Shown: positions 1-9,683 of the stretch, piece after piece
How the letters are laid out: every line of letters begins with the position of its first letter
How positions within the stretch are numbered: the stretch's first letter is position 1
Source of the DNA: Acidobacteria bacterium RIFCSPLOWO2_12_FULL_66_21
Lineage (GTDB): Bacteria > Acidobacteriota > Vicinamibacteria > Vicinamibacterales > 2-12-FULL-66-21
Assembly: GCA_001767455.1 (NCBI GenBank)
Contig: MELC01000019.1
Location: 1-64,000 of the forward strand
Direction: 5' to 3'
DNA length: 64,000 nucleotides
Made by a program: the position numbers and the translations under genes
The notes under the pieces: model-generated
What the model was told of the DNA's origin: nothing
The model's database searches: none
The model's input: only the letters and a program-made list of their open reading frames with translations

Positions 1-333
1 ACGCGTTTGCTGGCGCAACCAGCGGACCGGGGTTGTCAACCAGCGTTTCGCGAGGTTGAGAACGACAGACCCCGCCCCCCCGACCTCTTGACAGCGGATG
101 GACCGGGCGAAGTCACCAGGGATTGGCGGTGTTGACCATCGCCCTGGATGCCGATGCCATCGCTCGAGATCGACGCGAGGAGCACGAAAACTGCAAGGCC
201 GATTCCAGATTGACCGCCGCGGGAGGGATTGGCGACGGAAGGAGGTGGGCGGGGCCGGCCAGCGGACCTCGGCGGAATCCACAGCGGAGGACGACGATGC
301 GACGGCTAGGCTATCGGCTTGTTGCCGGTTCGC
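1..333. other. Non-coding or unresolved stretch before the first operon's end
   Basis: No convincing gene is visible in either direction. Short open frames exist but their translations are Arg/Gly-rich, lack any recognisable motif and have no ribosome binding site, which is what GC-rich non-coding DNA gives. It lies downstream of the E1-beta stop at 334. I see no clear hairpin-plus-U terminator. It may be an intergenic region or the end of a gene starting outside the window. Confidence 0.4.
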
Positions 334-1305
334 TCAGCGCGTGGCGCGTACGGCCCTGACGATGTCGGCCTCGGACGGGACGTAGGCGTCCACGAGAATC
401 TGGCCGAATGGGACGGGGCTCCAGGGCGCTCCGACCCGCTGGATCGGCGCGTCCAGGTACCCCAGGGCCTTGGTCGCGACGACGGCCGCGACTTCCCCGC
501 CGAACCCTCCGCGCACGGGCGCCTCGTGCACGATCACCAGCCGCCCGGTCTTCTCGACCGAGGCGAGGATCGTGTCCTCGTCCAGTGGCTGAATCGAGCG
601 GAGATCGATCACCTCGGCGCTGATGCCGTCCGCCGCCAGGCTCCGCGCCGCACCCAGGGCCCGGTCCACCATCAGGCCGGTGGCGACGATGGTCACCGCG
701 TCACCTGGCCGCTTGACGTCCGCCTTGCCAATCGGCACGACATACTCCGCCTCGGGCACGTCTCCCTTTTTGCCGTAGAGCAGCTTGTGCTCGAGGAAGA
801 TGACGGGGTTCGGTGTCCGGATGGCCGCCTTCAGCAGGCCCTTGGCATCGTACGGGGTGGCGGGCATCACGATGGTCAGGCCGGGGACGTTGGCGAGCCA
901 CGATTCCACGCTCTGGGTATGGTGGCACCCCCAGCGGGGACCCGCGCCGTAGGCCATGCGCACCACGAGGGGAGCCGAGGTCTCGCCGCCCGACATGTAG
1001 TTCACCTTGGCGGCGTGATTGACGATCGCATCCATCGCCACGCCCGTGAAATCGGCGAACATCACCTCGGCGACGGGCCGCATCCCCATCAGTGCGGCTC
1101 CGACCGCGGCCCCGACAATCGCAGATTCGCTGAGCGGCGTGTCGAAGATCCGATCGGGACCGAACTCCGCCAGCAGCCCGTCGGTCACCTTGAAGATCCC
1201 GCCGTACTCCGCGATGTCTTCACCCATCAGGAAGACGCTGTCGTCCCGGCGCATCTCCTCGCGGAGGGCCTCTCGGATCGCGTCGCGGCAGGTGATCTCC
1301 CTCAC
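334..1305 (-). CDS. 2-oxoacid dehydrogenase complex, E1 component beta subunit
   Basis: Transketolase-like C-terminal half of a heterotetrameric thiamine-diphosphate E1 of the pyruvate, acetoin or branched-chain 2-oxoacid type, 323 residues, the usual length. The N-terminus (REITCRDAIREAL, then GEDIAEYGGIFKVTDGL) and the segments DTPLSESAIVGAAVGAA and EVMFADF are family hallmarks. The C-terminal transketolase domain contains the conserved IDLRSIQPLD segment. The start is a GTG at 1305: GGGAG lies six bases upstream, and the GTG overlaps the TGA of the alpha-subunit gene (GTGA), so the two are translationally coupled. It is the last gene of the minus-strand operon. No E3 (dihydrolipoamide dehydrogenase) follows. 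The true 2-oxoacid cannot be decided from sequence. Confidence 0.93.
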   Translation of the reverse strand: MREITCRDAIREALREEMRRDDSVFLMGEDIAEYGGIFKVTDGLLAEFGPDRIFDTPLSESAIVGAAVGAALMGMRPVAEVMFADFTGVAMDAIVNHAAKVNYMSGGETSAPLVVRMAYGAGPRWGCHHTQSVESWLANVPGLTIVMPATPYDAKGLLKAAIRTPNPVIFLEHKLLYGKKGDVPEAEYVVPIGKADVKRPGDAVTIVATGLMVDRALGAARSLAADGISAEVIDLRSIQPLDEDTILASVEKTGRLVIVHEAPVRGGFGGEVAAVVATKALGYLDAPIQRVGAPWSPVPFGQILVDAYVPSEADIVRAVRATR

Positions 1306-2312
1306 GATCGTCTCCCGACCACCAGCTCTGAGCTTTCCGCCGCGTAGACGTCCTTGCAGAGATCGTCCACGGCGGGGGGGAGGCTCTCCTCTGCGAACGC
1401 GATCGCATCCTCGATCTCCGCACCGACCTCGGCGTCGACCGTCGCCACGTGCTCGCCGGTGATGATCCCGCGCTGCAGGAGATCGTTGCGCATCCTCGCG
1501 ATCGGATCTCTGGCACGCCACGCCTCCACCTCGGACATCTCCCGGCAGGTCGCGATCGGATTGTTCTCGCAATGACCGCGCTGGCGATAGGTCACGCACT
1601 CCAGCAGGGTCGGGCCCTCTCCGGCCCTGGCCCGCGCCGCCGCTGTCTGTACCGCATCGTACACGGCGAGGACATCGTTGCCATCCAGCCGGATCCCCGG
1701 GAAGCCGTACCCCTCGGCGCGACAGGCAAAGTCCGGGCCGGCAAAGTGCTTTGAGACGGGCGTCATCTCGGCAAACCCGTTGTTCTCGAGCACGAAGATG
1801 ACGGGCAGCTTGAACACGCCGGCAAAGTTGAGACCTTCGTGAAAATCCCCCCGCTGGGCGGCACCATCTCCGAAGAAATTCACCACGAGATGATCTTTCC
1901 GCTGGAGTCTGAAGGCCAGCGCGGCGCCGACCCCGACAGTGATGGACGCGCCGATGATGCCGCTGCCCACCAGGACGCCACGCCCGGCGTCTCCCATGTG
2001 GTGCGAGGACGTCCGGCCTTCTGCCGCGCCGGTGCGCTTGTTGAACATCCCCGCCATCTGCACGCGCGTGGGAATGCCCTTCACGAAGAAGGCGCCCCGC
2101 GTGCGAAGGGACGGCAGGACCTGATCCTCCCGGCGCAATCCGTAGCACGCGCCGACCGCAATCGCCTCCTGGCCCTGGCTCCCGTGCGGCAATTCCATGA
2201 TCCCGGCCTTGGCCCACAGCTCACACACCCGGTCCTCGAACGCGCGGATGAGGACGAGCCAGCGGTACATCTGGATCAGGTCTTTTTCGGTGAGCTGATC
2301 GGCGTAACTCAC
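1302..2312 (-). CDS. 2-oxoacid dehydrogenase complex, E1 component alpha subunit
   Basis: Thiamine-diphosphate-binding E1-alpha subunit, 336 residues. The ThDP motif is present as GDGAAQ about 30 residues before ENNGFAE, and SQGQEAIAVG and RTRGAFFVKG are typical of the family. It forms an alpha2-beta2 E1 with the downstream subunit and decarboxylates a 2-oxoacid, passing the acyl group to the lipoyl domain of the E2 encoded just upstream. I choose the GTG at 2312 because GAGGAGAGG precedes it and it overlaps the E2 stop as GTGA. A longer open frame extends upstream but runs antiparallel to conserved E2 sequence. Pyruvate/acetoin versus branched-chain specificity is open. Confidence 0.93.
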   Translation of the reverse strand: MSYADQLTEKDLIQMYRWLVLIRAFEDRVCELWAKAGIMELPHGSQGQEAIAVGACYGLRREDQVLPSLRTRGAFFVKGIPTRVQMAGMFNKRTGAAEGRTSSHHMGDAGRGVLVGSGIIGASITVGVGAALAFRLQRKDHLVVNFFGDGAAQRGDFHEGLNFAGVFKLPVIFVLENNGFAEMTPVSKHFAGPDFACRAEGYGFPGIRLDGNDVLAVYDAVQTAAARARAGEGPTLLECVTYRQRGHCENNPIATCREMSEVEAWRARDPIARMRNDLLQRGIITGEHVATVDAEVGAEIEDAIAFAEESLPPAVDDLCKDVYAAESSELVVGRRS

Positions 2313-3490
2313 GACACCTCTCCTCCCTCTTTCCCGAACTCCTCCAGCCGGCGCTTCACGGCATTGAGGAACTGGACTGCCGGGGCGCCGTCGACGACCC
2401 GATGATCGTAGGACAGGCACAGATACATCACCTGGCGAACCACGATCTGCCCGTCCCGGACCGCCGGCGTCTCGGCCACCTTTCCCATACCGAGGATCGC
2501 GACCTCGGGCTGGTTGATGATCGGGGTGAAGAGCAACGAGCCAAAGGCGCCCGAGTTCGTGACGGTGAACGTGCTCCCGGTCAGCTCGTCCGGGGTGAGC
2601 CGGCCCTCCTGGGCCCGCACGGCCAGCGCGTCTATCTCCCGCGAGATCTCCTCGACGCTCTTGCGGTCCGCGAAGCGAACCACCGGCACGACGAGTCCCC
2701 GATCGAGCGAAACCGCGACACCGATGTGGATGTCCCGCTTGACCAGGATCTGATCCCCGACCAGCGACGCGTTCAGGATGGGAAACGCGCTCAACGCCTG
2801 CGTCACGGCCCGGACGACGTACGCAGTGTACGAGAGCCTCGAGTCCTTCCTGAGGTCCGCGATCTTTGTCATGTCGACATCGATCACCGTCGTCACGTCT
2901 GCCGCGGTGTGGCGACTCAAGGAAAGCCGCTCGGCGATCCGGCGCCGCAGGCCGGTGAACGGGATCACGGCGGCATTCGAAGGATCCTCGCGTGCCGGCG
3001 GTGGCGGCGTCTGTGAGGCGAAGCTGCGGACGTCGCCCTCGGTCACGAGACCGCCTGCCCCGGTCCCCTCGACCAGGGAGAGGTCGACGCCCAGTTCGCG
3101 TGCGATCCGGCGCGCCACCGGGGAGACGGGCTGACGCGCGCCGCTCCTGTCGGAATGGGTTGACTCATGCGAGGAGAGCTGGGGCGGCGTGGGCGCGACG
3201 ACGATCTTCGAAGGCGCCTTGCCAATCGTGAGAAGCGCGTCGATGTTCTCCCCGGCGCCGGCCAGGATGGCGAGCGGCGTGCCCACGTCGGCGTCCTGGC
3301 CGGGCTCGATCAGCACTCGCCTGAGAATGCCGGAGCCGGGCGATGGCACCTCCATGACCGCCTTGTCGGTCTCGATGGAGACGAGCGGATCGCCTTCTTT
3401 GACGGCCTCGCCTTCCTGCTTCAGCCACTTGACGATGCGGCCCTGGGTCATGTCCTGGGAGAGGCGGGGCAAGCACACGTGTTCGGCCAT
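2309..3490 (-). CDS. 2-oxoacid dehydrogenase complex, E2 lipoyl acyltransferase
   Basis: Dihydrolipoamide acyltransferase of 393 residues. Domain order is one N-terminal lipoyl domain (residues 1 to about 77, lipoyl Lys43 in ETDKAVMEV), a Pro/Ser-rich linker, an E3/E1-binding domain near residues 122-157 (PVSPVARRIARELGV...GGLVTEGDV), and the catalytic domain ending with SYDHRVVDG (His363, Asp367). It accepts the acyl group from the E1 encoded by the next two genes and transfers it to CoA. The start ATG at 3490 lies three bases after the stop of the LVIVD-repeat gene. An E3-binding domain with no E3 gene nearby implies a shared E3 encoded elsewhere. Confidence 0.94.
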   Translation of the reverse strand: MAEHVCLPRLSQDMTQGRIVKWLKQEGEAVKEGDPLVSIETDKAVMEVPSPGSGILRRVLIEPGQDADVGTPLAILAGAGENIDALLTIGKAPSKIVVAPTPPQLSSHESTHSDRSGARQPVSPVARRIARELGVDLSLVEGTGAGGLVTEGDVRSFASQTPPPPAREDPSNAAVIPFTGLRRRIAERLSLSRHTAADVTTVIDVDMTKIADLRKDSRLSYTAYVVRAVTQALSAFPILNASLVGDQILVKRDIHIGVAVSLDRGLVVPVVRFADRKSVEEISREIDALAVRAQEGRLTPDELTGSTFTVTNSGAFGSLLFTPIINQPEVAILGMGKVAETPAVRDGQIVVRQVMYLCLSYDHRVVDGAPAVQFLNAVKRRLEEFGKEGGEVS

Positions 3491-3493
3491 CAG

Positions 3494-5038
3494 CTACGCG
3501 CCTTCATTCAGTTTCTCCAGCGACCACTGGGCGATCGGCATGGGGTCGAGAATCGGCGTGCCCAGATTCGGGCAGCTCAGAATGTACAGCCCGGTGTCGG
3601 CCGCGCAGTAGATGAGGTTCCGATCCCACTCGATGAACACGTTGTCCACCGTCCGGTTCCAGCTGTCGAACCTGGCCAGGTCGCCCCCTTGCGGGGGAAT
3701 GAAGTACGCGACCTCCTCGGGCCGGTACAGATTCCCGATGTCGTAGCAGCGCAGGCCGCCGACGAAATACGAGTACGCGATGAAATCCTGACGGGGCTTG
3801 CCCGGGGCCTTCAGGTGAGGCGGGTTGTGGGGTCCGAAGCGCCCGCGCTTGAAACAGAAGTCGCTGTATGGAGCCTCGGGAGGGGGAACCGGCCGCGGCA
3901 GCTGGGACACGGGCACCGGGTTCCGCTCGTCTCGGACATCCACGACCCAGATGGGAAGGTAGATCATGTCGCAGTCGGGATTCGCGGTCTCGCCATTGGC
4001 GAGCACGAACCCCCGGTCGAGGACCCCGCAGTAGATGGTGTGGAAGCCGAAACCCATCCCGGCATACTGCGGTGGCGGCTCGAACTTGCCGACTTCTCTC
4101 TGGTGCGCGGGATCCGACACGTCGAGAATCCTCATGCCGTTGGACGAGAACCCGCCGTACCCCCGGGTGCCGCCGTCTTCGATCTTCTTGGGCACGTACA
4201 CGGGCCCGTGCAGGCCGGCGACCGGCGTGTGCAACGGCGCAACGTTGGGAGGCACGAGCCTGGAGATGGCCCATTTCTCGTACTCGGCTTCTTCGCCCTT
4301 GCGGGACCCGGGTATCCACCAGTGCGAGACCTGTTTGACGTTGAGCGGATCGGAACAATCCACGATCATGTTGCCGTTGACCAGCACCCGGGTGTAGTAC
4401 GGCTGATGGATGAACGTGTCATCGGGGGCCGTGTCGAGGAACGCGTATTTGCCGCCATCGTAGTAGTTCCGATGTGTGCCGCTCCCCGTGGCGCCCGTAC
4501 TGAACTCCGACAGCTTGACGATCTTCGACGGATCGGTGGCGTCGTAGAACCGCACGCCTCTCAGCCCCTTGTAGTCCTTCTGCACGTTGACCCAGGTCGG
4601 GTCGTCGTACTTGGGAGCCGGATGCTCCGCGGTTCTGACCGGTTTGGCCGCTTCGGCCCCGGTCATCAGGATCCACTTCTTCAGGTTCTTGTTGTAGGCC
4701 AGCTGGACCTGGCCGCCCTCGAAGCCCTTCGCGTTGTACATGTGCGGCTTGCGCGCATCGCTGACGTCGATCACGTCGCCAGCCTGGAACATGTAGCGCC
4801 GATCCCCGATCGACATCATCTGCATCTTGCCACCGCGCCGAGTACCCGGCCCGAAGTGGGCGATCACCTCCATGTTGCGAACGTAGGTCCGCCGGTCCAG
4901 GTAGGTGAGACTCATCGGGCTCGTGGGACGCTGTTTCGCCAATGCCGGCACGGCCGCGCCAGCCACCGCCATTCCGGTGGCGCCAGCCACTTTTTTCAAG
5001 AACTCCCGCCGGCTCCGCCTGGGCGTCTTGTTTTTCAT
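3494..5038 (-). CDS. Tat-exported LVIVD-repeat beta-propeller protein
   Basis: A 514-residue protein starting with a twin-arginine signal (RRSRREFLKK followed by a short Ala/Gly-rich hydrophobic stretch ending near AAVPALA), so probably periplasmic. The mature part contains repeated LVIVD-type blades: GDVIDVSDARKP, GVRFYDATDPSKIVKLSEF, MIVDCSDPLNVKQV, GMRILDVSDPAHQREVGKF and WVVDVRDERNPVPVSQL. This fits a WD40-like propeller with no obvious catalytic residues. A good AGGAG lies before the ATG. The gene is inside the catabolic operon, 28 bases after the symporter and three bases before E2, so I infer co-expression; its role (binding protein, or carrier of a folded cofactor) is unknown. Confidence 0.85.
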   Translation of the reverse strand: MKNKTPRRSRREFLKKVAGATGMAVAGAAVPALAKQRPTSPMSLTYLDRRTYVRNMEVIAHFGPGTRRGGKMQMMSIGDRRYMFQAGDVIDVSDARKPHMYNAKGFEGGQVQLAYNKNLKKWILMTGAEAAKPVRTAEHPAPKYDDPTWVNVQKDYKGLRGVRFYDATDPSKIVKLSEFSTGATGSGTHRNYYDGGKYAFLDTAPDDTFIHQPYYTRVLVNGNMIVDCSDPLNVKQVSHWWIPGSRKGEEAEYEKWAISRLVPPNVAPLHTPVAGLHGPVYVPKKIEDGGTRGYGGFSSNGMRILDVSDPAHQREVGKFEPPPQYAGMGFGFHTIYCGVLDRGFVLANGETANPDCDMIYLPIWVVDVRDERNPVPVSQLPRPVPPPEAPYSDFCFKRGRFGPHNPPHLKAPGKPRQDFIAYSYFVGGLRCYDIGNLYRPEEVAYFIPPQGGDLARFDSWNRTVDNVFIEWDRNLIYCAADTGLYILSCPNLGTPILDPMPIAQWSLEKLNEGA

Positions 5039-5066
5039 CGGTCGGCTCCTGTTCGGTCAGCCTTTG

Positions 5067-6365
5067 TCACGCGCCATCGTCCCCAGCGGTCCGCGGCGGC
5101 TGCGATGCCGCATGCGCAAGGGCGTCCCGCACCGTCTCCTTCTTCAGTTCACCCTCCCATCGGCTGACGACAATCGTGGCCACGCCGTTTCCCACTACGT
5201 TGGTGAGGGCGCGGCACTCGCTCATGAACTTGTCGATGCCCAGCAGGAGCGCGAGCACCTGGATGGGAATCTGCGGCACGACCGACAGGATGCCGGCCAG
5301 CGTCACGAACCCCGTGCCCGAGACCCCCGACGCCCCTTTCGACGCGATCATGGCGAAGAGCAGGACGCGCAGCTCCTCGGCCCACGTGAGGTGCGTATTG
5401 GTGGCCTGCGCCAGGAACAACACACAGAGCGTGAGGTAGATGTTGGTGCCGTCGGTGTTGAAACTGTAGCCCGTCGGAAACACGAGGCCGACGGTGGTCG
5501 GCGGGATGCCGAGGCGCTCCAGTTTCTGCATCATCGCAGGCAGCACCGTCTCGGACGAGCTCGTGCCCAGCACGATCAACAGTTCGTCCTTGATGAACAC
5601 GATGAACCGCAGGATGGAAAAGCCGGCCAGCCAGGCAACCAGGCCCAGGCCGAGGAGCACGAAGAGGAGGGCGGTCAGATAGAAGGTGCCGATGAGGTAG
5701 ACCAGGTTCGACAGGGACGCAATGCTGTACTTGCCCACCGTGAACCCGATGGCGCCGAACGCACCCACTGGCGCGGCCTTGGTGATCATGCGGATGATGC
5801 CGAAGAACACCTTGCCGGCGGCACCCACGGCACGCGTGATCCCCTCGCCGAAGGCGCCGAGCTGGGAGATGGCGAAGCCGGTCAGGATCGCGAGCAGCAG
5901 GACCTGGAGCACGTCCCCGTGCACGAAGCCTCCGACGAACGTGTCGGGAATGATCGTGAGCAGCCGGGTGACGAACCCGTATTCCCCCGACTGCGGCACG
6001 TAGGTCGAGATGATCTTCGGGTCGAGCGTCGCAGGATCGATATTGAGACCGACGCCGGGCTGGACCACGTGCGCCACCAGCATGCCCACGACGAGCGCCA
6101 GCGTGGACATGATCTCGAAGTAGATCAGCGTCTTCAGCCCGACGCGGCCGACCTTCTTCATGTCCCTCACCGACGCGATGCCCGACACGACGATGCAGAA
6201 GATCACCGGCGCGATCATCATCTTGATGAGCGCCACAAAGCCGTCGCCAAGGGGCTTGAGCGCGATGCCTGTCTTGGGGAAGAAATGCCCCACGAGGCTG
6301 CCCAGGACGATCGCCACGAGCACCTGGACGTAGAGGACGGCGTACCAGGGTCGGCGCGTTGCCAT
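5067..6365 (-). CDS. Dicarboxylate/amino acid:cation symporter (SLC1/DctA-GltP type)
   Basis: A 432-residue inner-membrane symporter of the SLC1-type family. Family signatures visible are [19 protein letters not shown] near the N-terminus, the serine-rich re-entrant loop [10 protein letters not shown], and the sodium/substrate site [14 protein letters not shown], with about eight hydrophobic segments. It imports C4-dicarboxylates or acidic amino acids with Na+ or H+. The ATG at 6365 overlaps the previous stop (TGATG), indicating coupling. Its place between a hydroxyacid dehydrogenase and a 2-oxoacid dehydrogenase suggests it brings in the pathway substrate. A second, paralogous symporter occurs in the cluster at 31875. 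Confidence 0.93.
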   Translation of the reverse strand: MATRRPWYAVLYVQVLVAIVLGSLVGHFFPKTGIALKPLGDGFVALIKMMIAPVIFCIVVSGIASVRDMKKVGRVGLKTLIYFEIMSTLALVVGMLVAHVVQPGVGLNIDPATLDPKIISTYVPQSGEYGFVTRLLTIIPDTFVGGFVHGDVLQVLLLAILTGFAISQLGAFGEGITRAVGAAGKVFFGIIRMITKAAPVGAFGAIGFTVGKYSIASLSNLVYLIGTFYLTALLFVLLGLGLVAWLAGFSILRFIVFIKDELLIVLGTSSSETVLPAMMQKLERLGIPPTTVGLVFPTGYSFNTDGTNIYLTLCVLFLAQATNTHLTWAEELRVLLFAMIASKGASGVSGTGFVTLAGILSVVPQIPIQVLALLLGIDKFMSECRALTNVVGNGVATIVVSRWEGELKKETVRDALAHAASQPPRTAGDDGA

Positions 6366-7342
6366 CAATACGCCCTGTTCAACGGCGCCTCGCCGTCGAT
6401 GAGCACACGCTCGACGTTGCGCCACGCCGACCGGCACAGGAACGCGGCTGACTGGCGCGTCACGCCGGCGATGTGCGGCGTGAACAGCACGCGGCGCGCC
6501 GCCTCGCCGTCGAGCGTCACCAGGGGGTGGTCCGCTCCTGGAGGCTCCGACGAATAGACGTCGATGGCGGCGCCACCCAAATGCCCCGCGCGCAGGTGCG
6601 CCGCCAGCGCGAGCTCGTCGACGATGCCGCCGCGGGACGCCTGGATCAGGATCGCACCTGGCTTCATCAGCGCCATCTCGCGATCGCCGATCAGGTTTCT
6701 TGTCTCCGTCAGCAGGGGAAGGTGCAGCGTGACGACGTCCGAAACGGTCAGCAGTTCATCGAGCGACATCGACTCCGCGCCCAGCGCACGCGCGCCGGCG
6801 GAGTTGGGCGCGGGATCGTAGAAACAGATCCGGCAGCCCATGTGCTGGAACGCCTCGGAAACGGCGAGGCCGATGGTGCCGAGTCCGACGACGCCTACCA
6901 GCAGCCCGTCGAGGCCGCCGAGATTGTCGGCGATCATTCGCGCCCGGAACGCGCCGTAGTTCCCGCGCCGGATTTCCGCGTCAGCCCAGGCGAACCGCCG
7001 CAGGAGCGTCGACGCCACGGTCACCGCGTACTCCGCGACGGCGCGATTGCTGCCGCCGGGCACGTTCGCGACCGGAATGCCGAGCCGCTGCAACGTGGGG
7101 CGATCGAGGCGATCGAGGCCAGCACCGGTGACCTGGATCAGCGTAAGCGCTGTTCTCTCGAAGAGCGCCGAGGAAAGGGGCGGGCCGACAGCCGGTATGA
7201 CGAGTGCGCGCGCCCCTTTCATCAGCGCGGGAACATCGGCATCGCCCGGAGCCCGGTAGGTCACGTCGAGCGCCTCCGGCGGCAGGGCGCTGGCCCGTTC
7301 GAAATCCGCCCTCGGACGCAGGCACAGCACCGCTGCTGTCAT
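6365..7342 (-). CDS. D-2-hydroxyacid dehydrogenase (NAD(P)-dependent)
   Basis: A 325-residue member of the D-isomer-specific 2-hydroxyacid dehydrogenase family. The Rossmann fingerprint is GVVGLGTIG, and the catalytic Arg, Glu and His are present in ASRGG, SSEPPG and FTPHIAG. It interconverts a D-2-hydroxyacid and its 2-oxoacid. In this operon the product could feed the 2-oxoacid dehydrogenase complex encoded downstream. The ATG at 7342 overlaps the cupin stop as ATGA. Glycerate, lactate or phosphoglycerate-like substrates cannot be told apart here; it is short for a SerA and lacks an ACT domain. Confidence 0.92.
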   Translation of the reverse strand: MTAAVLCLRPRADFERASALPPEALDVTYRAPGDADVPALMKGARALVIPAVGPPLSSALFERTALTLIQVTGAGLDRLDRPTLQRLGIPVANVPGGSNRAVAEYAVTVASTLLRRFAWADAEIRRGNYGAFRARMIADNLGGLDGLLVGVVGLGTIGLAVSEAFQHMGCRICFYDPAPNSAGARALGAESMSLDELLTVSDVVTLHLPLLTETRNLIGDREMALMKPGAILIQASRGGIVDELALAAHLRAGHLGGAAIDVYSSEPPGADHPLVTLDGEAARRVLFTPHIAGVTRQSAAFLCRSAWRNVERVLIDGEAPLNRAY

Positions 7343-7737
7343 GAGTGTGTCCGGGAATCACGGACATCAGGCTCGACGGTGCCCGTTACGACATCAGGCA
7401 GAGGGTAGAAACAGAGCAAGCGGAGAGGCGTCGTGCCGGTATTGCGCGTGACGTGGTTCTCGCCCGGAGGAATCAGGATCGTATCTCCCGGGTTGAGCGC
7501 GTATTCGCCGCTGTCGGCAAACGTCCGGCCCGTGCCCGACAGGACGAAGATGCACTCCTCGCAATCACGATGGTGGTGGGGACCACGCCGCGGTCCGGCG
7601 GGATCCTCCGGAGGGATCTCCGCAAGCCTCAGCGTGACGCTCTTCGATCCGGTGTTCGCCGAGACGATCTCCAGCGACGTGCGTCCCGGCAGGCCGAGCC
7701 GGGTCGCGGACGCAAAGGTGAAGACGCGCGCCATCAT
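7339..7737 (-). CDS. Small cupin-2 domain protein
   Basis: A single-domain cupin of about 132 residues. Cupin motif 1 is GPHHHRDCEECIFVLSGTG, with three adjacent histidines and a Glu as probable metal ligands, and motif 2 is NPGDTILIPPGENHVTRN. Such proteins act as small isomerases, dioxygenases or ligand sensors; nothing here decides which. The start region reads GTGATGATG: GTG 7740 overlaps the previous stop as GTGA, ATG 7737 as TGATG, and ATG 7734 is also possible; I use 7737. The stop overlaps the dehydrogenase start, so the gene is embedded in the operon. Confidence 0.87.
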   Translation of the reverse strand: MMARVFTFASATRLGLPGRTSLEIVSANTGSKSVTLRLAEIPPEDPAGPRRGPHHHRDCEECIFVLSGTGRTFADSGEYALNPGDTILIPPGENHVTRNTGTTPLRLLCFYPLPDVVTGTVEPDVRDSRTHS

Positions 7738-8537
7738 CACACCCGATCGATTGTCCGGAGCTCGCCGACGCCCCCTTGAACGCGGGCCATCTGCCGGAAG
7801 ATTTCCGTCGCATCCCTGGCGATCGCGTCAGCCACGCCGTCGATCACGCGATGACCGTTCTCCGCGGTCGCGCCCTGCGGACTGCCGTACCAGCCCGTCG
7901 GCGCGATGGATCGCACGTCGGTCAGCACCGGCTGATACGCGCGCGTGCGGCGGAGGGCATCCATGCTCCGTCCGTGCTGGTGATCCGACGACCCGTCGAT
8001 GCGATCCAGGTGGACCAGATCCGGCCGGTGCGCGAGGACGGCCAGGGTTTCGATCTCGCCGCCGTGGGTCAGGCCGTTGAACTCCTTGCCGTACATCTCT
8101 TCGGCGACGTAGCAGGCCTGCACCGTCAGGACGGCCATGCCCCATTCCCGGTGAATGGCGTCCGCCGCGATCGCGAGCGGCGGGATGTTGCCTTCGTGCC
8201 AGTTGAGGATCAGCAGATGTTTCGCGCCGTGCCTCGCCGTCGAGGCGCACGTCTCGGTCACGAGCCGGACGTAGGTGTCCGGCCTCAGCGTGATCGTCCC
8301 CTCGTATCCCATGTGCAGCGGCGTGACGCCCAGCGGACCGCCCGGGAGCACCAGGCCGTCCATCCGTTCGGCCACCGCGTGCGCGATGACGCGGGCGGCG
8401 AAGATGTCGGTGCCCGCCGGCAGGTGCGGGCCGTGCTGCTCGACGCTGCCCGCGGGCAGGATCACCAGCGGGTTCGCCTTCAATTGCGCGGCGATCTCCG
8501 GCTGGGTCAATTCGATGAAGTAGCGGCTAGGCAACAC
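7737..8537 (-). CDS. Creatininase-family amidohydrolase
   Basis: A 266-residue member of the creatininase family, metal-dependent cyclic-amide or amide hydrolases that include creatininase and the formamide hydrolases of FAPy and mycofactocin pathways. The metal-site signature GSVEQHGPHLPAGTD (Glu33, His35, Asp44) is intact, and NWHEGN and THGGEIET occupy the positions of the usual NGHGGN and HAGxxET motifs. The start is GTG 8537 (TTG 8534 is an alternative), overlapping the oxidoreductase gene by 11 bases. Given its operon partners, I infer that it opens or trims a cyclic or amide-containing substrate before dehydrogenation; true creatinine activity is not implied. Confidence 0.88.
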   Translation of the reverse strand: MLPSRYFIELTQPEIAAQLKANPLVILPAGSVEQHGPHLPAGTDIFAARVIAHAVAERMDGLVLPGGPLGVTPLHMGYEGTITLRPDTYVRLVTETCASTARHGAKHLLILNWHEGNIPPLAIAADAIHREWGMAVLTVQACYVAEEMYGKEFNGLTHGGEIETLAVLAHRPDLVHLDRIDGSSDHQHGRSMDALRRTRAYQPVLTDVRSIAPTGWYGSPQGATAENGHRVIDGVADAIARDATEIFRQMARVQGGVGELRTIDRV

Positions 8538-9618
8538 GGCCGCTCCCCTGCGCCACGCGCGCTCGCGCCTCGTCGAGCACGTCCGCCACGCGGACGGCCT
8601 GTCCGTGACGCTCGATCGACCGCAGCGCCGCGTAGACGATGGCGAGCGCGACGTTGCCGTTGTGCGCGTTGAGGCTGCCCGCCCTGCCCGTGCGGCACGC
8701 CTCGGCGAACATCTCGAGCTCCGCCTGAAACATGTCGCTCGGGCGGGGCGCCAGCACCTCGCGGCTGGCGTAGCCGCTCTTGCCTCGCTGGATGTACAGG
8801 GTCGACGACTCGTGCAGCGCGTCGGGTGTGTCCCACGTGCCGAAATCGATCTCGTAGTGCATCAACCCCTTGGATCCGAACACCCGCACGGCGAAGACAC
8901 CGGGAGAGGTCCAGCACGAGCCCACGTAGCCGACCTTGCCGTCGGCGAACTTCAGAAGCGTCATCGACTGATCGTCGACTTCGGCTCCGACCGGGGACAG
9001 CCTGGACGCGATCGCGCTGGCCTCGAGGATTTCCCCGCCGAGGTAGTGCAGGACGTCGAACTGGTGGATCGCCAGTTGAGACAGCGGTCCGCCGGGAGCC
9101 CGGTCCTTGTACCACCGCCACGTCGCGGGCGTGAGTTCGAGCGCGCGCTCGTTGGAGAAGTTCGCCTCGAGGAACGCGACGCGGCCCAGGTCGCCGGCGT
9201 CGATGGCCTCGCGGATCTGCTGGATCCCGGCCATGAGGCGGGCGCTGTGCCCGACGGTCACGGTCACGCCGTGCGCCTGTTCGAGCGCGGCAATCTGCAA
9301 CCCGTCGTCGAGCGTGCTGGCAATCGGCTTCTCGGTGTACACGTGCTTGCCGGCCGCGGCGACCCGGGCGGCGACCGCCAGGTGCTGTTCGTTGGGCACC
9401 GTGAGGATGACGCCGCGGATCGCCGGGTCGGCCAGCATCGCGTCCAGGGTGGGCACCGAGGGGACGCCGGTCTCCCGCTGAAACGCGGTGCGTTTCTCGT
9501 CGGAGCGGCTGTAGCCGGCGACGATCGCGAGGGCGTCGGACGTGCGGGCGGCCCTGGTCAAGACCTTGGCCCAGCGGCCGAGCCCGACGATACCGACCTT
9601 CAGCGGGTGTGCGTCCAT
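8527..9618 (-). CDS. Gfo/Idh/MocA-family oxidoreductase
   Basis: A 363-residue NAD(P)-dependent oxidoreductase and first gene of the minus-strand operon. The N-terminal Rossmann fold starts with KVGIVGLGRWAKVL, and the family signature EKPIA is present in GKHVYTEKPIASTLDDG. The C-terminal alpha/beta domain contains PGGPLSQLAIHQFDVLHYLGG with the conserved His-rich substrate loop. Members oxidise sugar, inositol or polyol derivatives and similar hydroxy compounds. I choose the ATG at 9618 because sequence upstream lacks family similarity and enters the regulatory palindrome at 9684-9700. The divergent GntR gene is the probable regulator. Confidence 0.9.
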   Translation of the reverse strand: MDAHPLKVGIVGLGRWAKVLTRAARTSDALAIVAGYSRSDEKRTAFQRETGVPSVPTLDAMLADPAIRGVILTVPNEQHLAVAARVAAAGKHVYTEKPIASTLDDGLQIAALEQAHGVTVTVGHSARLMAGIQQIREAIDAGDLGRVAFLEANFSNERALELTPATWRWYKDRAPGGPLSQLAIHQFDVLHYLGGEILEASAIASRLSPVGAEVDDQSMTLLKFADGKVGYVGSCWTSPGVFAVRVFGSKGLMHYEIDFGTWDTPDALHESSTLYIQRGKSGYASREVLAPRPSDMFQAELEMFAEACRTGRAGSLNAHNGNVALAIVYAALRSIERHGQAVRVADVLDEARARVAQGSGRVA

Positions 9619-9683
9619 GTGCGCCTCGGGTCGTGAGCGGGCAGGGGGCGGCGGCCGGACGTTGCCAGGATCACGACGCGATG

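Noticed and set aside
334-2217. A single 627-residue minus-strand protein covering both E1 subunits
   Set aside because: Only the last 323 residues match E1-beta; the upstream part is antisense-frame sequence over the E1-alpha gene with no family similarity. GTG 1305 with GGGAG is the real start.
3167-6557. Long plus-strand open frames opposite the first operon
   Set aside because: They are His/Arg/Gly-rich translations of the complementary strand of well-supported genes, a common effect in GC-rich DNA.
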